From: Pedobacter sp. Leaf194
Lineage (GTDB): Bacteria; Bacteroidota; Bacteroidia; Sphingobacteriales; Sphingobacteriaceae
Assembly: GCF_001423945.1 (NCBI RefSeq)
Contig: NZ_LMPU01000010.1
Span: 248,001 to 312,000, forward strand
DNA length: 64,000 nucleotides
Direction: 5' to 3'
The notes under the pieces were generated by a model that worked only from the letters and a program-made list of their open reading frames with translations, did not search any database and was not told where the DNA came from. Both the position numbers and the translations under genes were made by a program. This document shows, piece by piece, positions 36,962 to 43,506 of this stretch. Each line of letters opens with the position of its first letter. Position 1 is the first letter of the stretch.

Positions 36962-37405
36962 GTGAATACGTTAAGTTACAAAACTGTCTCTGCCAATGCG
37001 AAAACTGTTAACAAACAGTGGATTGTTGTTGATGCACAAGGCGAGATTTTGGGGCGCTTGTCATCGAAGATCGCTATGATCATCCGTGGTAAAAACAAGC
37101 CTGAGTACACCCCACACGTAGACTGCGGAGATAATGTTATTGTTATCAATGCAGACAAGGTTAAATTGACAGGAAACAAATTCAGCGAAAAGCAATATGT
37201 TTCTTATACTGGTTATCCAGGTGGTCAGCGTTTTATCTCTCCAAAAGAGTTAATGGCGAAACACCCTCAACGTGTAATCGAGAAAGCGGTACGTGGTATG
37301 TTACCGAAAACTAAATTGGGTAAAAAACTTTACACCAATCTTTTTGTGTATGCTGGTGAAACTCATCCACATGCAGCTCAATCTCCAAAAACCATTAAAC
37401 TTTAA
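36962..37405 (+). CDS. rplM: 50S ribosomal protein L13
   Basis: 147 residues from a GTG start, forced by the position of the promoter and the N-terminus NTLSYKTVSANAKTVNKQWI. KQWIVVDAQGEILGRLSSKIA is the usual L13 start of the domain, and GMLPKTKLGKKLYTNLFVYAG near 115 is the conserved C-terminal segment. L13 binds 23S rRNA early in 50S assembly. It is followed 3 bp later by rpsI, as in most bacteria, so the two are co-transcribed and probably translationally coupled. Confidence 0.97.
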   Translation: MNTLSYKTVSANAKTVNKQWIVVDAQGEILGRLSSKIAMIIRGKNKPEYTPHVDCGDNVIVINADKVKLTGNKFSEKQYVSYTGYPGGQRFISPKELMAKHPQRVIEKAVRGMLPKTKLGKKLYTNLFVYAGETHPHAAQSPKTIKL

Positions 37406-37408
37406 GAA

Positions 37409-37795
37409 ATGTCAGTTACTAACACTTCAGGAAGAAGAAAAACAGCTGTTGCACGCATCTACTTAAAAGATGGTGCTGGCGCAATTACCGTAAACGGTAA
37501 AGATCACAAAGTTTATTTCCCAACTTTACCTTTGCAATATATCGTGAACCAAAGTTTAGAGGTTTCTGAGCTTACAGGCCGTTACGATATTACTGTAAAC
37601 GTACAAGGTGGTGGAGTAAAAGGACAAGCAGAAGCTGTTCGTTTAGCTATTGCTAAAGCGATTGTTGAACTAGATGCGGAGAAAAAACCTGCATTACGTG
37701 CTAAAGGCCTAATGACGCGTGATATGCGTATGGTTGAGCGTAAAAAACCAGGACGTGCTAAAGCTCGTAAGAAATTCCAATTCAGTAAACGTTAA
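37409..37795 (+). CDS. rpsI: 30S ribosomal protein S9
   Basis: 128 residues. SGRRKTAVARIYLKDGAGAITVNG at the N-terminus and the basic C-terminal tail RKKFQFSKR with KKPGRAKARKKF are hallmarks. The tail contacts the P-site tRNA in the ribosome. Follows rplM by 3 bp and precedes rpsB by 18 bp, so all three are likely on one transcript. Confidence 0.97.
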   Translation: MSVTNTSGRRKTAVARIYLKDGAGAITVNGKDHKVYFPTLPLQYIVNQSLEVSELTGRYDITVNVQGGGVKGQAEAVRLAIAKAIVELDAEKKPALRAKGLMTRDMRMVERKKPGRAKARKKFQFSKR

Positions 37796-37796
37796 T

Positions 37797-37805
37797 CACA
37801 GGAGG
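37797..37805 (+). promoter_or_regulatory. Strong Shine-Dalgarno before rpsB
   Basis: ACAGGAGG-type sequence (AGGAGG at 37800-37805) lies 8 nt before the rpsB ATG. Strong SD motifs are uncommon in this phylum, where most genes in the window lack one. Confidence 0.6.
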
Positions 37806-37813
37806 CAAGAACA

Positions 37814-38674
37814 ATGGCAAGAACAACTTATCAAGACTTATTGGATGCAGGTGTACACTTTGGTCACCTTACCCGTAAATGGAATCCAAAAATGGCTCCT
37901 TACATTTTCATGGAGCGTAATGGAATTCACATTATAGATTTAAATAAAACTTTAACTAAAACTGAAGAAGCTGCGGCTGCGATTAAACAAATCGTAAAAT
38001 CAGGACGTAAAGTATTATTTGTTTCAACAAAAAAACAAGCAAAAGGAATCGTAGCTGAGCAAGCTAAAAAAGTGAACATGCCTTTCGTAACCGAGCGTTG
38101 GTTAGGTGGTATGTTAACTAACTTTGCTACAGTTCGTAAGTCAATTAAAAAGATGGTTACCATCGATAAAATGACTAAAGACGGTACTTATGCTATTTTA
38201 TCTAAAAAAGAGCGTTTGATGATTCAGCGTGAGCGTATTAAATTAGAATCACTTTTGGGTGGTATTGCTGATTTAAACCGTTTACCTGCAGCTTTATTCT
38301 TAATTGATGTTAAGAAAGAGCATATTGCAGTAACTGAAGCGTTAAAATTAAACATCCCAACTTTTGCGATGGTTGATACGAACTCTGACCCTTCTAACAT
38401 CGATTTTCCCATTCCGGCGAATGATGATGCTACAAAATCAATTTCTTTAATTACTGATGTAATTATCAAAGCAATTGAAGAAGGTTTAGAAGAACGCAAA
38501 CGCGAAAAAGATGACGAAGCGGAAAAAGAAGCAGTAGCAGCGAAAGTTGCGGCTGATGCACCTGAAGTTAAAGAACCTAGAGCAGCTGGCGAAAAAAGAC
38601 CAACTACAAAAAAGGTAACTGCAGAGGCAGAAGTTGAAGCGCCTTCATCAGAAGAAACTAAAACAGAAGAATAA
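37814..38674 (+). CDS. rpsB: 30S ribosomal protein S2
   Basis: 286 residues, about 45 longer than E. coli S2 because of an acidic and lysine-rich C-terminal tail from about 225 (KREKDDEAEKEA and TEAEVEAPSSEE-like ends). The core opens ARTTYQDLLDAGVHFGHLTRKWNPKMAPYI in two halves, with the usual FVTERWLGGMLTNFATVRKS near 94. S2 sits at the platform side of the 30S and binds S1. It is encoded between rpsI and tsf. The tail is typical of Bacteroidota S2. Confidence 0.97.
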   Translation: MARTTYQDLLDAGVHFGHLTRKWNPKMAPYIFMERNGIHIIDLNKTLTKTEEAAAAIKQIVKSGRKVLFVSTKKQAKGIVAEQAKKVNMPFVTERWLGGMLTNFATVRKSIKKMVTIDKMTKDGTYAILSKKERLMIQRERIKLESLLGGIADLNRLPAALFLIDVKKEHIAVTEALKLNIPTFAMVDTNSDPSNIDFPIPANDDATKSISLITDVIIKAIEEGLEERKREKDDEAEKEAVAAKVAADAPEVKEPRAAGEKRPTTKKVTAEAEVEAPSSEETKTEE

Positions 38675-38686
38675 TCAATTCGGTTG

Positions 38687-38750
38687 TGGGTTACAGGTTA
38701 TGTGTTACGGGATTTCTTGCAACATGTAACTTATAACCCATAATTTTTTT
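38687..38750 (+). terminator. Long hairpin with T-run between rpsB and tsf
   Basis: A 20-bp arm from 38687 (TGGGTTACAGGTTATGTGTT) pairs with 38721-38740 with one mismatch and three G-U pairs, then TAATTTTTTT follows. The G-U pairs form only in plus-strand RNA, so it is a sense-strand structure. It could be a partial terminator or attenuator that lowers tsf relative to rpsB. Confidence 0.6.
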
Positions 38751-38777
38751 ATTTAAAAACTTTAAAAAGGAAATAAA

Positions 38778-39623
38778 ATGTCTACAGTACAAATTACTGC
38801 CGCAGATGTAAATAAATTACGCCAACAAACTGGCGCTGGTATGATGGATTGCAAAAAAGCTTTAGTAGAAGCTAATGGCGATTTCGAAGCTGCTGTTGAT
38901 TTATTACGCAAAAAAGGTCAGAAAGTTTCTGCCGCTCGTTCTGGTAATGCAACATCTGAAGGTTTGGTATCAATTAATGTTTCAGCAGATGGCACAAACG
39001 GTAAATTAGTTGCTTTAGCTTGCGAAACTGAACCAGTTTCTAAAGTTGAGGATTTCCGTAATTTAGCTCAGGCAGTTTTGGCTGCAGCAGTTGCAAACAA
39101 CCCTGCTCATACTGAAGAATTATTAGCGATTACTTTAGAAGATGGCCGTACGGTTGCGGAAACCATCACTGAATTAACCGGTAAAATCGGAGAAAAAATC
39201 GTTATTCAGGAGTACGCAAATATTTCTGGCGAAAAAGTCGTTTCTTATATTCACTCTAACGGCAAAATGGGCGTTTTAGTAGTGTTCGAAGGTGCTAACG
39301 GTGCAGATATTACAGAAGCTGGAAAAGATGTTGCAATGCAAATTGCTGCAATGAACCCAATTGCTGTTGATAAAGATGGTGTTGATCCTGCTACTATCGA
39401 GCGTGAAATCGAAATTGCTAAAGATGTAATTCGTGCTGAAGGTAAACCAGAAGAAATGGTTGAAAAAATCGCTGCTGGTAAGCTAAATAAATTCTACAAA
39501 GACAGTACTTTATTAAACCAGGAGTTTGTTAAAGATGGTTCTGTAGATGTACGTAAATTTTTAGATAACACATCTAAAGGTTTAACAGTTTCTGCTTTCA
39601 AACGTGTACAATTAGGTGCATAA
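38778..39623 (+). CDS. tsf: Translation elongation factor Ts
   Basis: 281 residues. EF-Ts exchanges GDP for GTP on EF-Tu. The N-terminal UBA-like domain (VNKLRQQTGAGMMDCKKALVEANGDFEAA) is followed by the TDF-like contact region and a conserved core GCETEPV-type segment (ACETEPVSKVEDFRNL). Domains end with STLLNQEFVKDGSVDVRKFL, typical. The rpsB-tsf pairing is conserved; here the hairpin at 38687-38750 intervenes. AAAAAGGAAATAAA precedes the ATG, a moderate SD. Confidence 0.97.
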   Translation: MSTVQITAADVNKLRQQTGAGMMDCKKALVEANGDFEAAVDLLRKKGQKVSAARSGNATSEGLVSINVSADGTNGKLVALACETEPVSKVEDFRNLAQAVLAAAVANNPAHTEELLAITLEDGRTVAETITELTGKIGEKIVIQEYANISGEKVVSYIHSNGKMGVLVVFEGANGADITEAGKDVAMQIAAMNPIAVDKDGVDPATIEREIEIAKDVIRAEGKPEEMVEKIAAGKLNKFYKDSTLLNQEFVKDGSVDVRKFLDNTSKGLTVSAFKRVQLGA

Positions 39624-39642
39624 GCACTTTTAAATGATAACG

Positions 39643-39672
39643 AAATCCCGATGAGAATCGGGATTTTTTTTT
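39643..39672 (+). terminator. Terminator of tsf
   Basis: AAATCCCGAT/ATCGGGATTT, a perfect 10-bp stem with a GAGA loop, then T's. It starts 20 nt after the tsf stop and closes the rplM-tsf transcript. Confidence 0.92.
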
Positions 39673-39728
39673 GCTGGAATTTTTTAGACAATTGTTTAAA
39701 CCATAATTTAGCTTAAGCGTAAATAAGT

Positions 39729-40823
39729 ATGATAACAATCAAAAATGTAAATCTCTTTGCAAACGATATTCTTGCTGAAAATCAAAACATCGAAATAAAT
39801 GGCGGTTTAATTGCCTCCATTACAGCAAGCGATGCAAATTCGCATCAGGAGAAGTTTGTGGTTCCCGGATTTATAGATTTGCAAATATATGGTTCGGGCC
39901 GCCGCCTGTTTTCAGCAGAACCTTCCGTTGAATCTTTAAAGATAATGGAAGATGATCTACTTAAGAAAGGAACAACAGGTTTTCTTGCCTGTATGGCAAC
40001 CAACACACCCGCGGTTTTCAACGAATGCATTAAAGCAGCAAAAGAATACCGTTCATCAGCAAGAAACTTTTTAGGCTTGCATTTAGAAGGTCCGTTTCTT
40101 AATCCAAAGCGGCTTGGGGCACACGTTCCTGCATATGTGAGGCAGGCATCTCTTGAAGAAATTAAAGCGTTGCTGGATTTTGGTGATGGCGTAATTAAAA
40201 TGATTACCATTGCCCCGGAATGTCAGAATGAAAAAGTTATCCAGCACTTATTGGATAACGACGTATTGGTTTCTCTAGGCCACAGTAACGCCACCTTTGA
40301 AGAGGCAACCAACGCATACAACCGTGGAATACAAACCACAACGCATCTTTTTAATGCAATGAGTCCTATCCACCACCGCGAGCCCGGAATACCTACAGCT
40401 GTTTTTAACCACGACAAAGCAATGGCAAGCATCATTGCCGATGGCCAGCACGTAGATTATGAAGTTGTAAAGTTTGCGAAGAAGCTCCTTAAAGAAAGAT
40501 TATTTTTAATTACGGATGCGGTGACTGCATGCAGCGTGGGGCCTTACCAGCATATTCAAGACGGCGACAAGTTTGTAATGCCCGATGGTACGCTTTCAGG
40601 TTCAGCGCTTACCATGTTGCAGGCTGTTAAAAATTGCGTAGCACACTGTGGTATTCATTTGCCGGAGGCTGTAAAGATGGCAACAGTTTATCCTGCTAAG
40701 TTGATTAAAAAAGACAATCAAATCGGAAAAGTTGCAGCAGGTTATCAGGCCAACTTGCTCGTTCTGGATAAGGATCTGAAATTAGAAAAGGTGATTTTCA
40801 ATGGTGAAACGCTATCAATCTAA
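39729..40823 (+). CDS. nagA: N-acetylglucosamine-6-phosphate deacetylase
   Basis: 364 residues, amidohydrolase superfamily. NagA deacetylates GlcNAc-6-P during amino-sugar recycling. Motifs: PGFIDLQIYGSG near 44, HLEGPFLNPKRLGAH near 118, SLGHSNATFEEA near 178, HLFNAMSPIHHREPG near 203 and ITDAV with the catalytic Asp263. Cytosolic. It lies between the tsf terminator and pyrH and has its own start; it interrupts the usual tsf-pyrH-frr order. In Bacteroidota some NagA substrates are uncertain, so the gene symbol is by family. Confidence 0.9.
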   Translation: MITIKNVNLFANDILAENQNIEINGGLIASITASDANSHQEKFVVPGFIDLQIYGSGRRLFSAEPSVESLKIMEDDLLKKGTTGFLACMATNTPAVFNECIKAAKEYRSSARNFLGLHLEGPFLNPKRLGAHVPAYVRQASLEEIKALLDFGDGVIKMITIAPECQNEKVIQHLLDNDVLVSLGHSNATFEEATNAYNRGIQTTTHLFNAMSPIHHREPGIPTAVFNHDKAMASIIADGQHVDYEVVKFAKKLLKERLFLITDAVTACSVGPYQHIQDGDKFVMPDGTLSGSALTMLQAVKNCVAHCGIHLPEAVKMATVYPAKLIKKDNQIGKVAAGYQANLLVLDKDLKLEKVIFNGETLSI

Positions 40824-40873
40824 ATAATTACATCATTTGTTAAAAAGCATAGCGGGTATTAAAAAATTGTTGA

Positions 40874-40881
40874 TATTTTTG
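40874..40881 (+). promoter_or_regulatory. -7 element (TATTTTTG) of pyrH
   Basis: TATTTTTG matches TAnnTTTG and ends 5 nt before the ATG at 40887, implying a leaderless transcript start at or near the ATG. A -33 box at the expected distance is not clear. Confidence 0.4.
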
Positions 40882-40886
40882 AGGTC

Positions 40887-41591
40887 ATGAAATACAAACG
40901 CATCCTACTAAAGCTCAGCGGCGAATCGCTAATGGGCGATAAACAATACGGTATTGATAATGAACGTGTTAAACAATATGCTGAAGACATTAAAGCAGTA
41001 CACGACAAAGGTTTAGAAATCGCAATCGTTATTGGCGGAGGAAATATTTTCAGAGGCCTGAGTGCCGAGAAAAGTGGGATGGACAGAGCACAGGCAGATT
41101 ATATGGGTATGTTGGCCACGGTAATCAATTCTATGGCTTTACAAGATGCCCTTGAAAAAGTTGGTATAAAAACCCGTTTGTTAACGGCAATAAAGATGGA
41201 ACAAATTTGCGAACCTTTTATTCGCAGGAGAGCTGTAAGGCACCTGGAAAAAGGCCGTGTGGTTATATTCGGAGCTGGAACGGGCAATCCGTACTTCACA
41301 ACAGATTCTGCAGCTGCACTTAGGGCGATTGAGATTAAGGCTGATGCAGTGCTTAAAGGAACCCGTGTTGATGGCATTTACACCGCCGACCCGGAGAAAG
41401 ATCCGCTGGCGACTAAGTATGAAGAAATCTCTTTTAAAGAAGTTTACGCGAAAGGTTTGAACGTAATGGACATGACCGCATTTACTTTATGCGAAGAAAA
41501 CCAGGTTCCAATTATTGTGTTTGATATGAATAAACACGGCAACTTTATGAAAATTGCCAACGGCGAAGCTATTGGTACATTAGTAAAATAG
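40887..41591 (+). CDS. pyrH: UMP kinase
   Basis: 234 residues, amino acid kinase family. It phosphorylates UMP to [36 protein letters not shown] near 50, and [23 protein letters not shown] in two halves are the usual PyrH motifs, as is [19 protein letters not shown] near 192. Forms a cytosolic hexamer. Follows nagA and precedes frr by 40 bp, the standard pyrH-frr pair. Confidence 0.97.
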   Translation: MKYKRILLKLSGESLMGDKQYGIDNERVKQYAEDIKAVHDKGLEIAIVIGGGNIFRGLSAEKSGMDRAQADYMGMLATVINSMALQDALEKVGIKTRLLTAIKMEQICEPFIRRRAVRHLEKGRVVIFGAGTGNPYFTTDSAAALRAIEIKADAVLKGTRVDGIYTADPEKDPLATKYEEISFKEVYAKGLNVMDMTAFTLCEENQVPIIVFDMNKHGNFMKIANGEAIGTLVK

Positions 41592-41606
41592 CATTTAAAA
41601 ATTTAT

Positions 41607-41614
41607 TATTTTTG
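41607..41614 (+). promoter_or_regulatory. -7 element (TATTTTTG) of frr
   Basis: TATTTTTG matches TAnnTTTG and lies 17 nt before the frr ATG at 41632, in the short pyrH-frr gap. Confidence 0.4.
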
Positions 41615-41631
41615 TAGAAATACACACAATT

Positions 41632-42195
41632 ATGAATGACCTAATACAATTGCAATTAATGGATGCTCAATCTGCGATGGATAGAGCTATCGATCATTGT
41701 GAAGCTGAATTAACCAAAATCAGGGCTGGAAAAGCATCTGCAGGAATGCTTGATGGCATTTTTGTTGACTATTATGGCGCCGCTACAGCGCTTTCGCAAG
41801 TAGCAAGTATCAACACACCCGATGCACGAACAATTGTAATTCAGCCTTGGGAAAAATCTCTTTTAACAGTTATTGAAAAAGCGATTCAAGTTGCTAATAT
41901 TGGTATCAATCCTCAGAATGACGGAATTGTTATTCGCCTGGTTGTACCGCCTTTAACTGAAGAGAGAAGAAGAGACCTGGTTAAAAAAGTAAAAGAAGAA
42001 GCAGAGCGTGGCCGGATTACTGTTCGGAATATACGTAAAGATGCCAATACCAAAATCCAAAAGCTAAAGGGTGAAGGCGTTTCTGATGATGAAATTAAAA
42101 CCGGCGAAGCTGAAGTACAGAAATTAACTGATGCATATATTATTAAGGTTGATAAGCACGCTGAAGCTAAAGAAAAAGACGTTATGACTGTCTAA
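41632..42195 (+). CDS. frr: Ribosome recycling factor
   Basis: 187 residues, about the usual 185. It splits post-termination ribosomes together with EF-G. The three-helix domain shows ELTKIRAGKASAGMLDGIFVDYYGA at about 27-51, with INTPDARTIVIQPWEKSLL following. NIGINPQNDGIVIRLVVPPLTEERRRDLVKK is the most conserved stretch (in two parts), and NIRKDANTKIQKL follows. The last gene before the strong terminator at 42219-42245. Confidence 0.97.
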   Translation: MNDLIQLQLMDAQSAMDRAIDHCEAELTKIRAGKASAGMLDGIFVDYYGAATALSQVASINTPDARTIVIQPWEKSLLTVIEKAIQVANIGINPQNDGIVIRLVVPPLTEERRRDLVKKVKEEAERGRITVRNIRKDANTKIQKLKGEGVSDDEIKTGEAEVQKLTDAYIIKVDKHAEAKEKDVMTV

Positions 42196-42218
42196 TATCT
42201 GATGAACATAAATTTTTG

Positions 42219-42245
42219 AGGAGCAAATTAATTTGCTCCTTTTTT
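42219..42245 (+). terminator. Terminator of frr
   Basis: AGGAGCAAAT/ATTTGCTCCT, a perfect 10-bp stem with a 2-nt centre (a perfect palindrome), then T's on the plus strand. It ends the pyrH-frr unit. Confidence 0.88.
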
Positions 42246-42278
42246 GTTTAATAGCATTTTTAGAAATCCTGTTAAAAA

Positions 42279-42307
42279 GAAAAAGAGCAACCCATCCGGG
42301 ATTGCTC
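42279..42307 (-). terminator. Terminator of the tRNA-like operon
   Basis: On the minus strand GAGCAAT and CCCGGATGGG with TTGCTC form a strong stem (plus strand GAGCAA at 42285-42290 and TTGCTC at 42302-42307), followed by a U-rich tract TTTTTCTTTTT. It lies 31 nt past the last tRNA-like gene and shows that both copies are a minus-strand transcript. Confidence 0.82.
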
Positions 42308-42337
42308 AATTAACTAACTTATTATTCATAAAAAATG

Positions 42338-42481
42338 CTGTTGGGGAAGGAGTCGAACCTTCAAGGGGTAGTTAGCTACAGTTCAAAAAATTAATTGTGG
42401 TCAACCCAATAAACTGCGTTTGTCCCATTATTCCCCACCACCGAGACAAGGAGGCGTGTCTGCCAATTTCACCACCCAACA
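42338..42481 (-). tRNA. Class II tRNA-like RNA, GUC anticodon, 72-nt variable arm (copy 1)
   Basis: 144 nt including a G discriminator; no CCA is encoded. Acceptor TGTTGGG pairs with CCCAACA, 7 bp. D arm GTG/CAC with GG in the loop (AAATTGGCAGA) resembles tRNA-Leu. Anticodon stem CCTCC/GGTGG has one U-U mismatch, with loop TTGTCTC and GTC at 42447-42445. The T arm GAAGG/CCTTC with loop TTCGACT is perfect. The variable arm starts GGGG and closes with CCCC, and holds an extra hairpin CAGTT/AACTG. Position 37 is U instead of a purine. Not assigned to an isoacceptor. See 42558-42665 for its tandem partner. Confidence 0.72.
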
Positions 42482-42557
42482 TTCTAATTAAGTTTGAGGC
42501 TGCAATTTTCAGTTTTCAGCCGGGGCCTTCTACTCATAATCGCGAACTCCAAACTAG

Positions 42558-42665
42558 CTGTAGGGGAAGGAATCGAACCTTCAAGGAGTAGTTAGCCGTT
42601 ACCGGTTTCCCATATTCTCCACCACCGAGACAAGGAGGTGTGTCTGCCTGTTTCACCACCCTACA
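42558..42665 (-). tRNA. Class II tRNA-like RNA, GUC anticodon, 36-nt variable arm (copy 2)
   Basis: 108 nt including a G discriminator. Acceptor TGTAGGG/CCCTACA differs from copy 1 at one pair, changed on both sides (T-A to A-T). D arm GTG/CAC, anticodon stem CCTCC/GGTGG with the same U-U mismatch, and loop TTGTCTC with GTC at 42631-42629 are as in copy 1. The T arm GAAGG/CCTTC has loop TTCGATT. The variable arm closes with GGAG/CTCC and is topped by a CCG/CGG hairpin with the GNRA loop GUAA. It is the promoter-proximal copy; a 76-nt spacer separates it from copy 1. Confidence 0.72.
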
Positions 42666-42680
42666 TTATGTTTAGCAAAT

Positions 42681-42690
42681 TGTTAAAGAA
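42681..42690 (-). promoter_or_regulatory. boxA-like antitermination element in the tRNA-like leader
   Basis: On the minus strand TTCTTTAACA followed by ATTT resembles the rrn boxA (TGCTCTTTAACAATTT). It lies between the promoter and copy 2. Resemblance only. Confidence 0.4.
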
Positions 42691-42716
42691 CGTCCCTTTT
42701 TCTTACTTGCTTGATA

Positions 42717-42748
42717 CAAATGTAAAGGAACAATCAATATCTTGCAAA
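42717..42748 (-). promoter_or_regulatory. Promoter of the tRNA-like operon
   Basis: On the minus strand TTTG (42748-42745), 20 nt, then TACATTTG (42724-42717) match the Bacteroidota consensus closely. Transcription would start near 42710, about 45 nt before copy 2. Confidence 0.72.
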
Positions 42749-42821
42749 TATTTTAAACATTTAATTTTATTTTTATAATATTGATAATTTTTATTATATT
42801 CGCTTATCAAAATTCGAAAAT

Positions 42822-43298
42822 ATGCTTAAAAAAGACAATTCCAATTTAGAAATTGACAACCTGGACATTGACATTTTAAAACAACTGATGCTTGATGCCA
42901 CGAAACCTTATACTGAAATAGCAAAAGATTTGATTGTTTCTGGTGGCACTATACACGTTAGGATGAAAAAACTGCAGGAAATGGGTATCATTAAAGGCTC
43001 ACACCTGATAATCGACCCTCAAAAGGCCGGCTATGATATTTGTGCATTTTTGGGGATATATCTTGAAAAAGGCATTCAGTATAAAGATGCGGTTGACCAG
43101 CTAAGTAAAATTAAAGAAGTTGTAGAGTTACATTATACAACGGGCGCCTACAGCATGTTCGCGAAGATTATCTGTAGAGATACCAATCACCTCCGCCACG
43201 TTTTAAATGAAGAAATACAGGCTGTAAATGGTATTCAAAGAACTGAAACCTTGATTTCGCTTGAAGAAAGTATTAAGAGACAGATTGAACTTGGCTAG
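42822..43298 (+). CDS. Lrp/AsnC family transcriptional regulator
   Basis: 158 residues. The N-terminal helix-turn-helix (DIDILKQLMLDATKPYTEIAKDL at about 17-40, then VSGGTIHVRMKKLQEMGII) is followed by the RAM domain with GYDICAFLGIYLEKG and the conserved HYTTGAYSMFAKI. Effector binding is usually an amino acid. It is transcribed away from the tRNA-like operon; the two promoters are within about 150 bp. Whether it controls that operon or feoAB is not shown. Confidence 0.92.
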   Translation: MLKKDNSNLEIDNLDIDILKQLMLDATKPYTEIAKDLIVSGGTIHVRMKKLQEMGIIKGSHLIIDPQKAGYDICAFLGIYLEKGIQYKDAVDQLSKIKEVVELHYTTGAYSMFAKIICRDTNHLRHVLNEEIQAVNGIQRTETLISLEESIKRQIELG

Positions 43299-43389
43299 AA
43301 TGATGGCTTAATTGCCTTAGTTGTAACGAAAGCTTTTTGTAAGACTTTTACATTTCACCAATAATATCTGGTTCTGTTTTGCCACTTAG

Positions 43390-43456
43390 ACCCGATTGCA
43401 GTGAACACGTAGCCCCAGCCTTTTCTGCTGTGGGCGCAGTAAAACGAAAAGCGGGA
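43390..43456. repeat. Dispersed REP-like element, copy 2
   Basis: Bounded by ACCCGATTGC on the left and GCGGGA on the right, it is the reverse-oriented counterpart of 3168-3244. It lies in the 208-bp gap between lrp and feoB, with no gene of its own. Confidence 0.5.
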
Positions 43457-43506
43457 AGAGACCTGAATAGTTGCAGAAAATTGCTCTTCGAATAGCTAAA
43501 ATAAGT

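Noticed and set aside
42363..42437. Group I intron or split-tRNA insertion in the variable arm
   Set aside because: Only 72 and 36 nt long, too short for an intron, without the P/Q/R/S elements; a long variable arm is the simpler reading.
42397..42591. A 64-codon plus-strand frame across the tRNA-like genes
   Set aside because: It crosses the two structured RNAs in antisense and has no homology I recognise.
42558..42620. Resemblance of GGCTAACTA to the 16S 530-loop region
   Set aside because: Only a handful of bases match and the context differs; probably coincidence.
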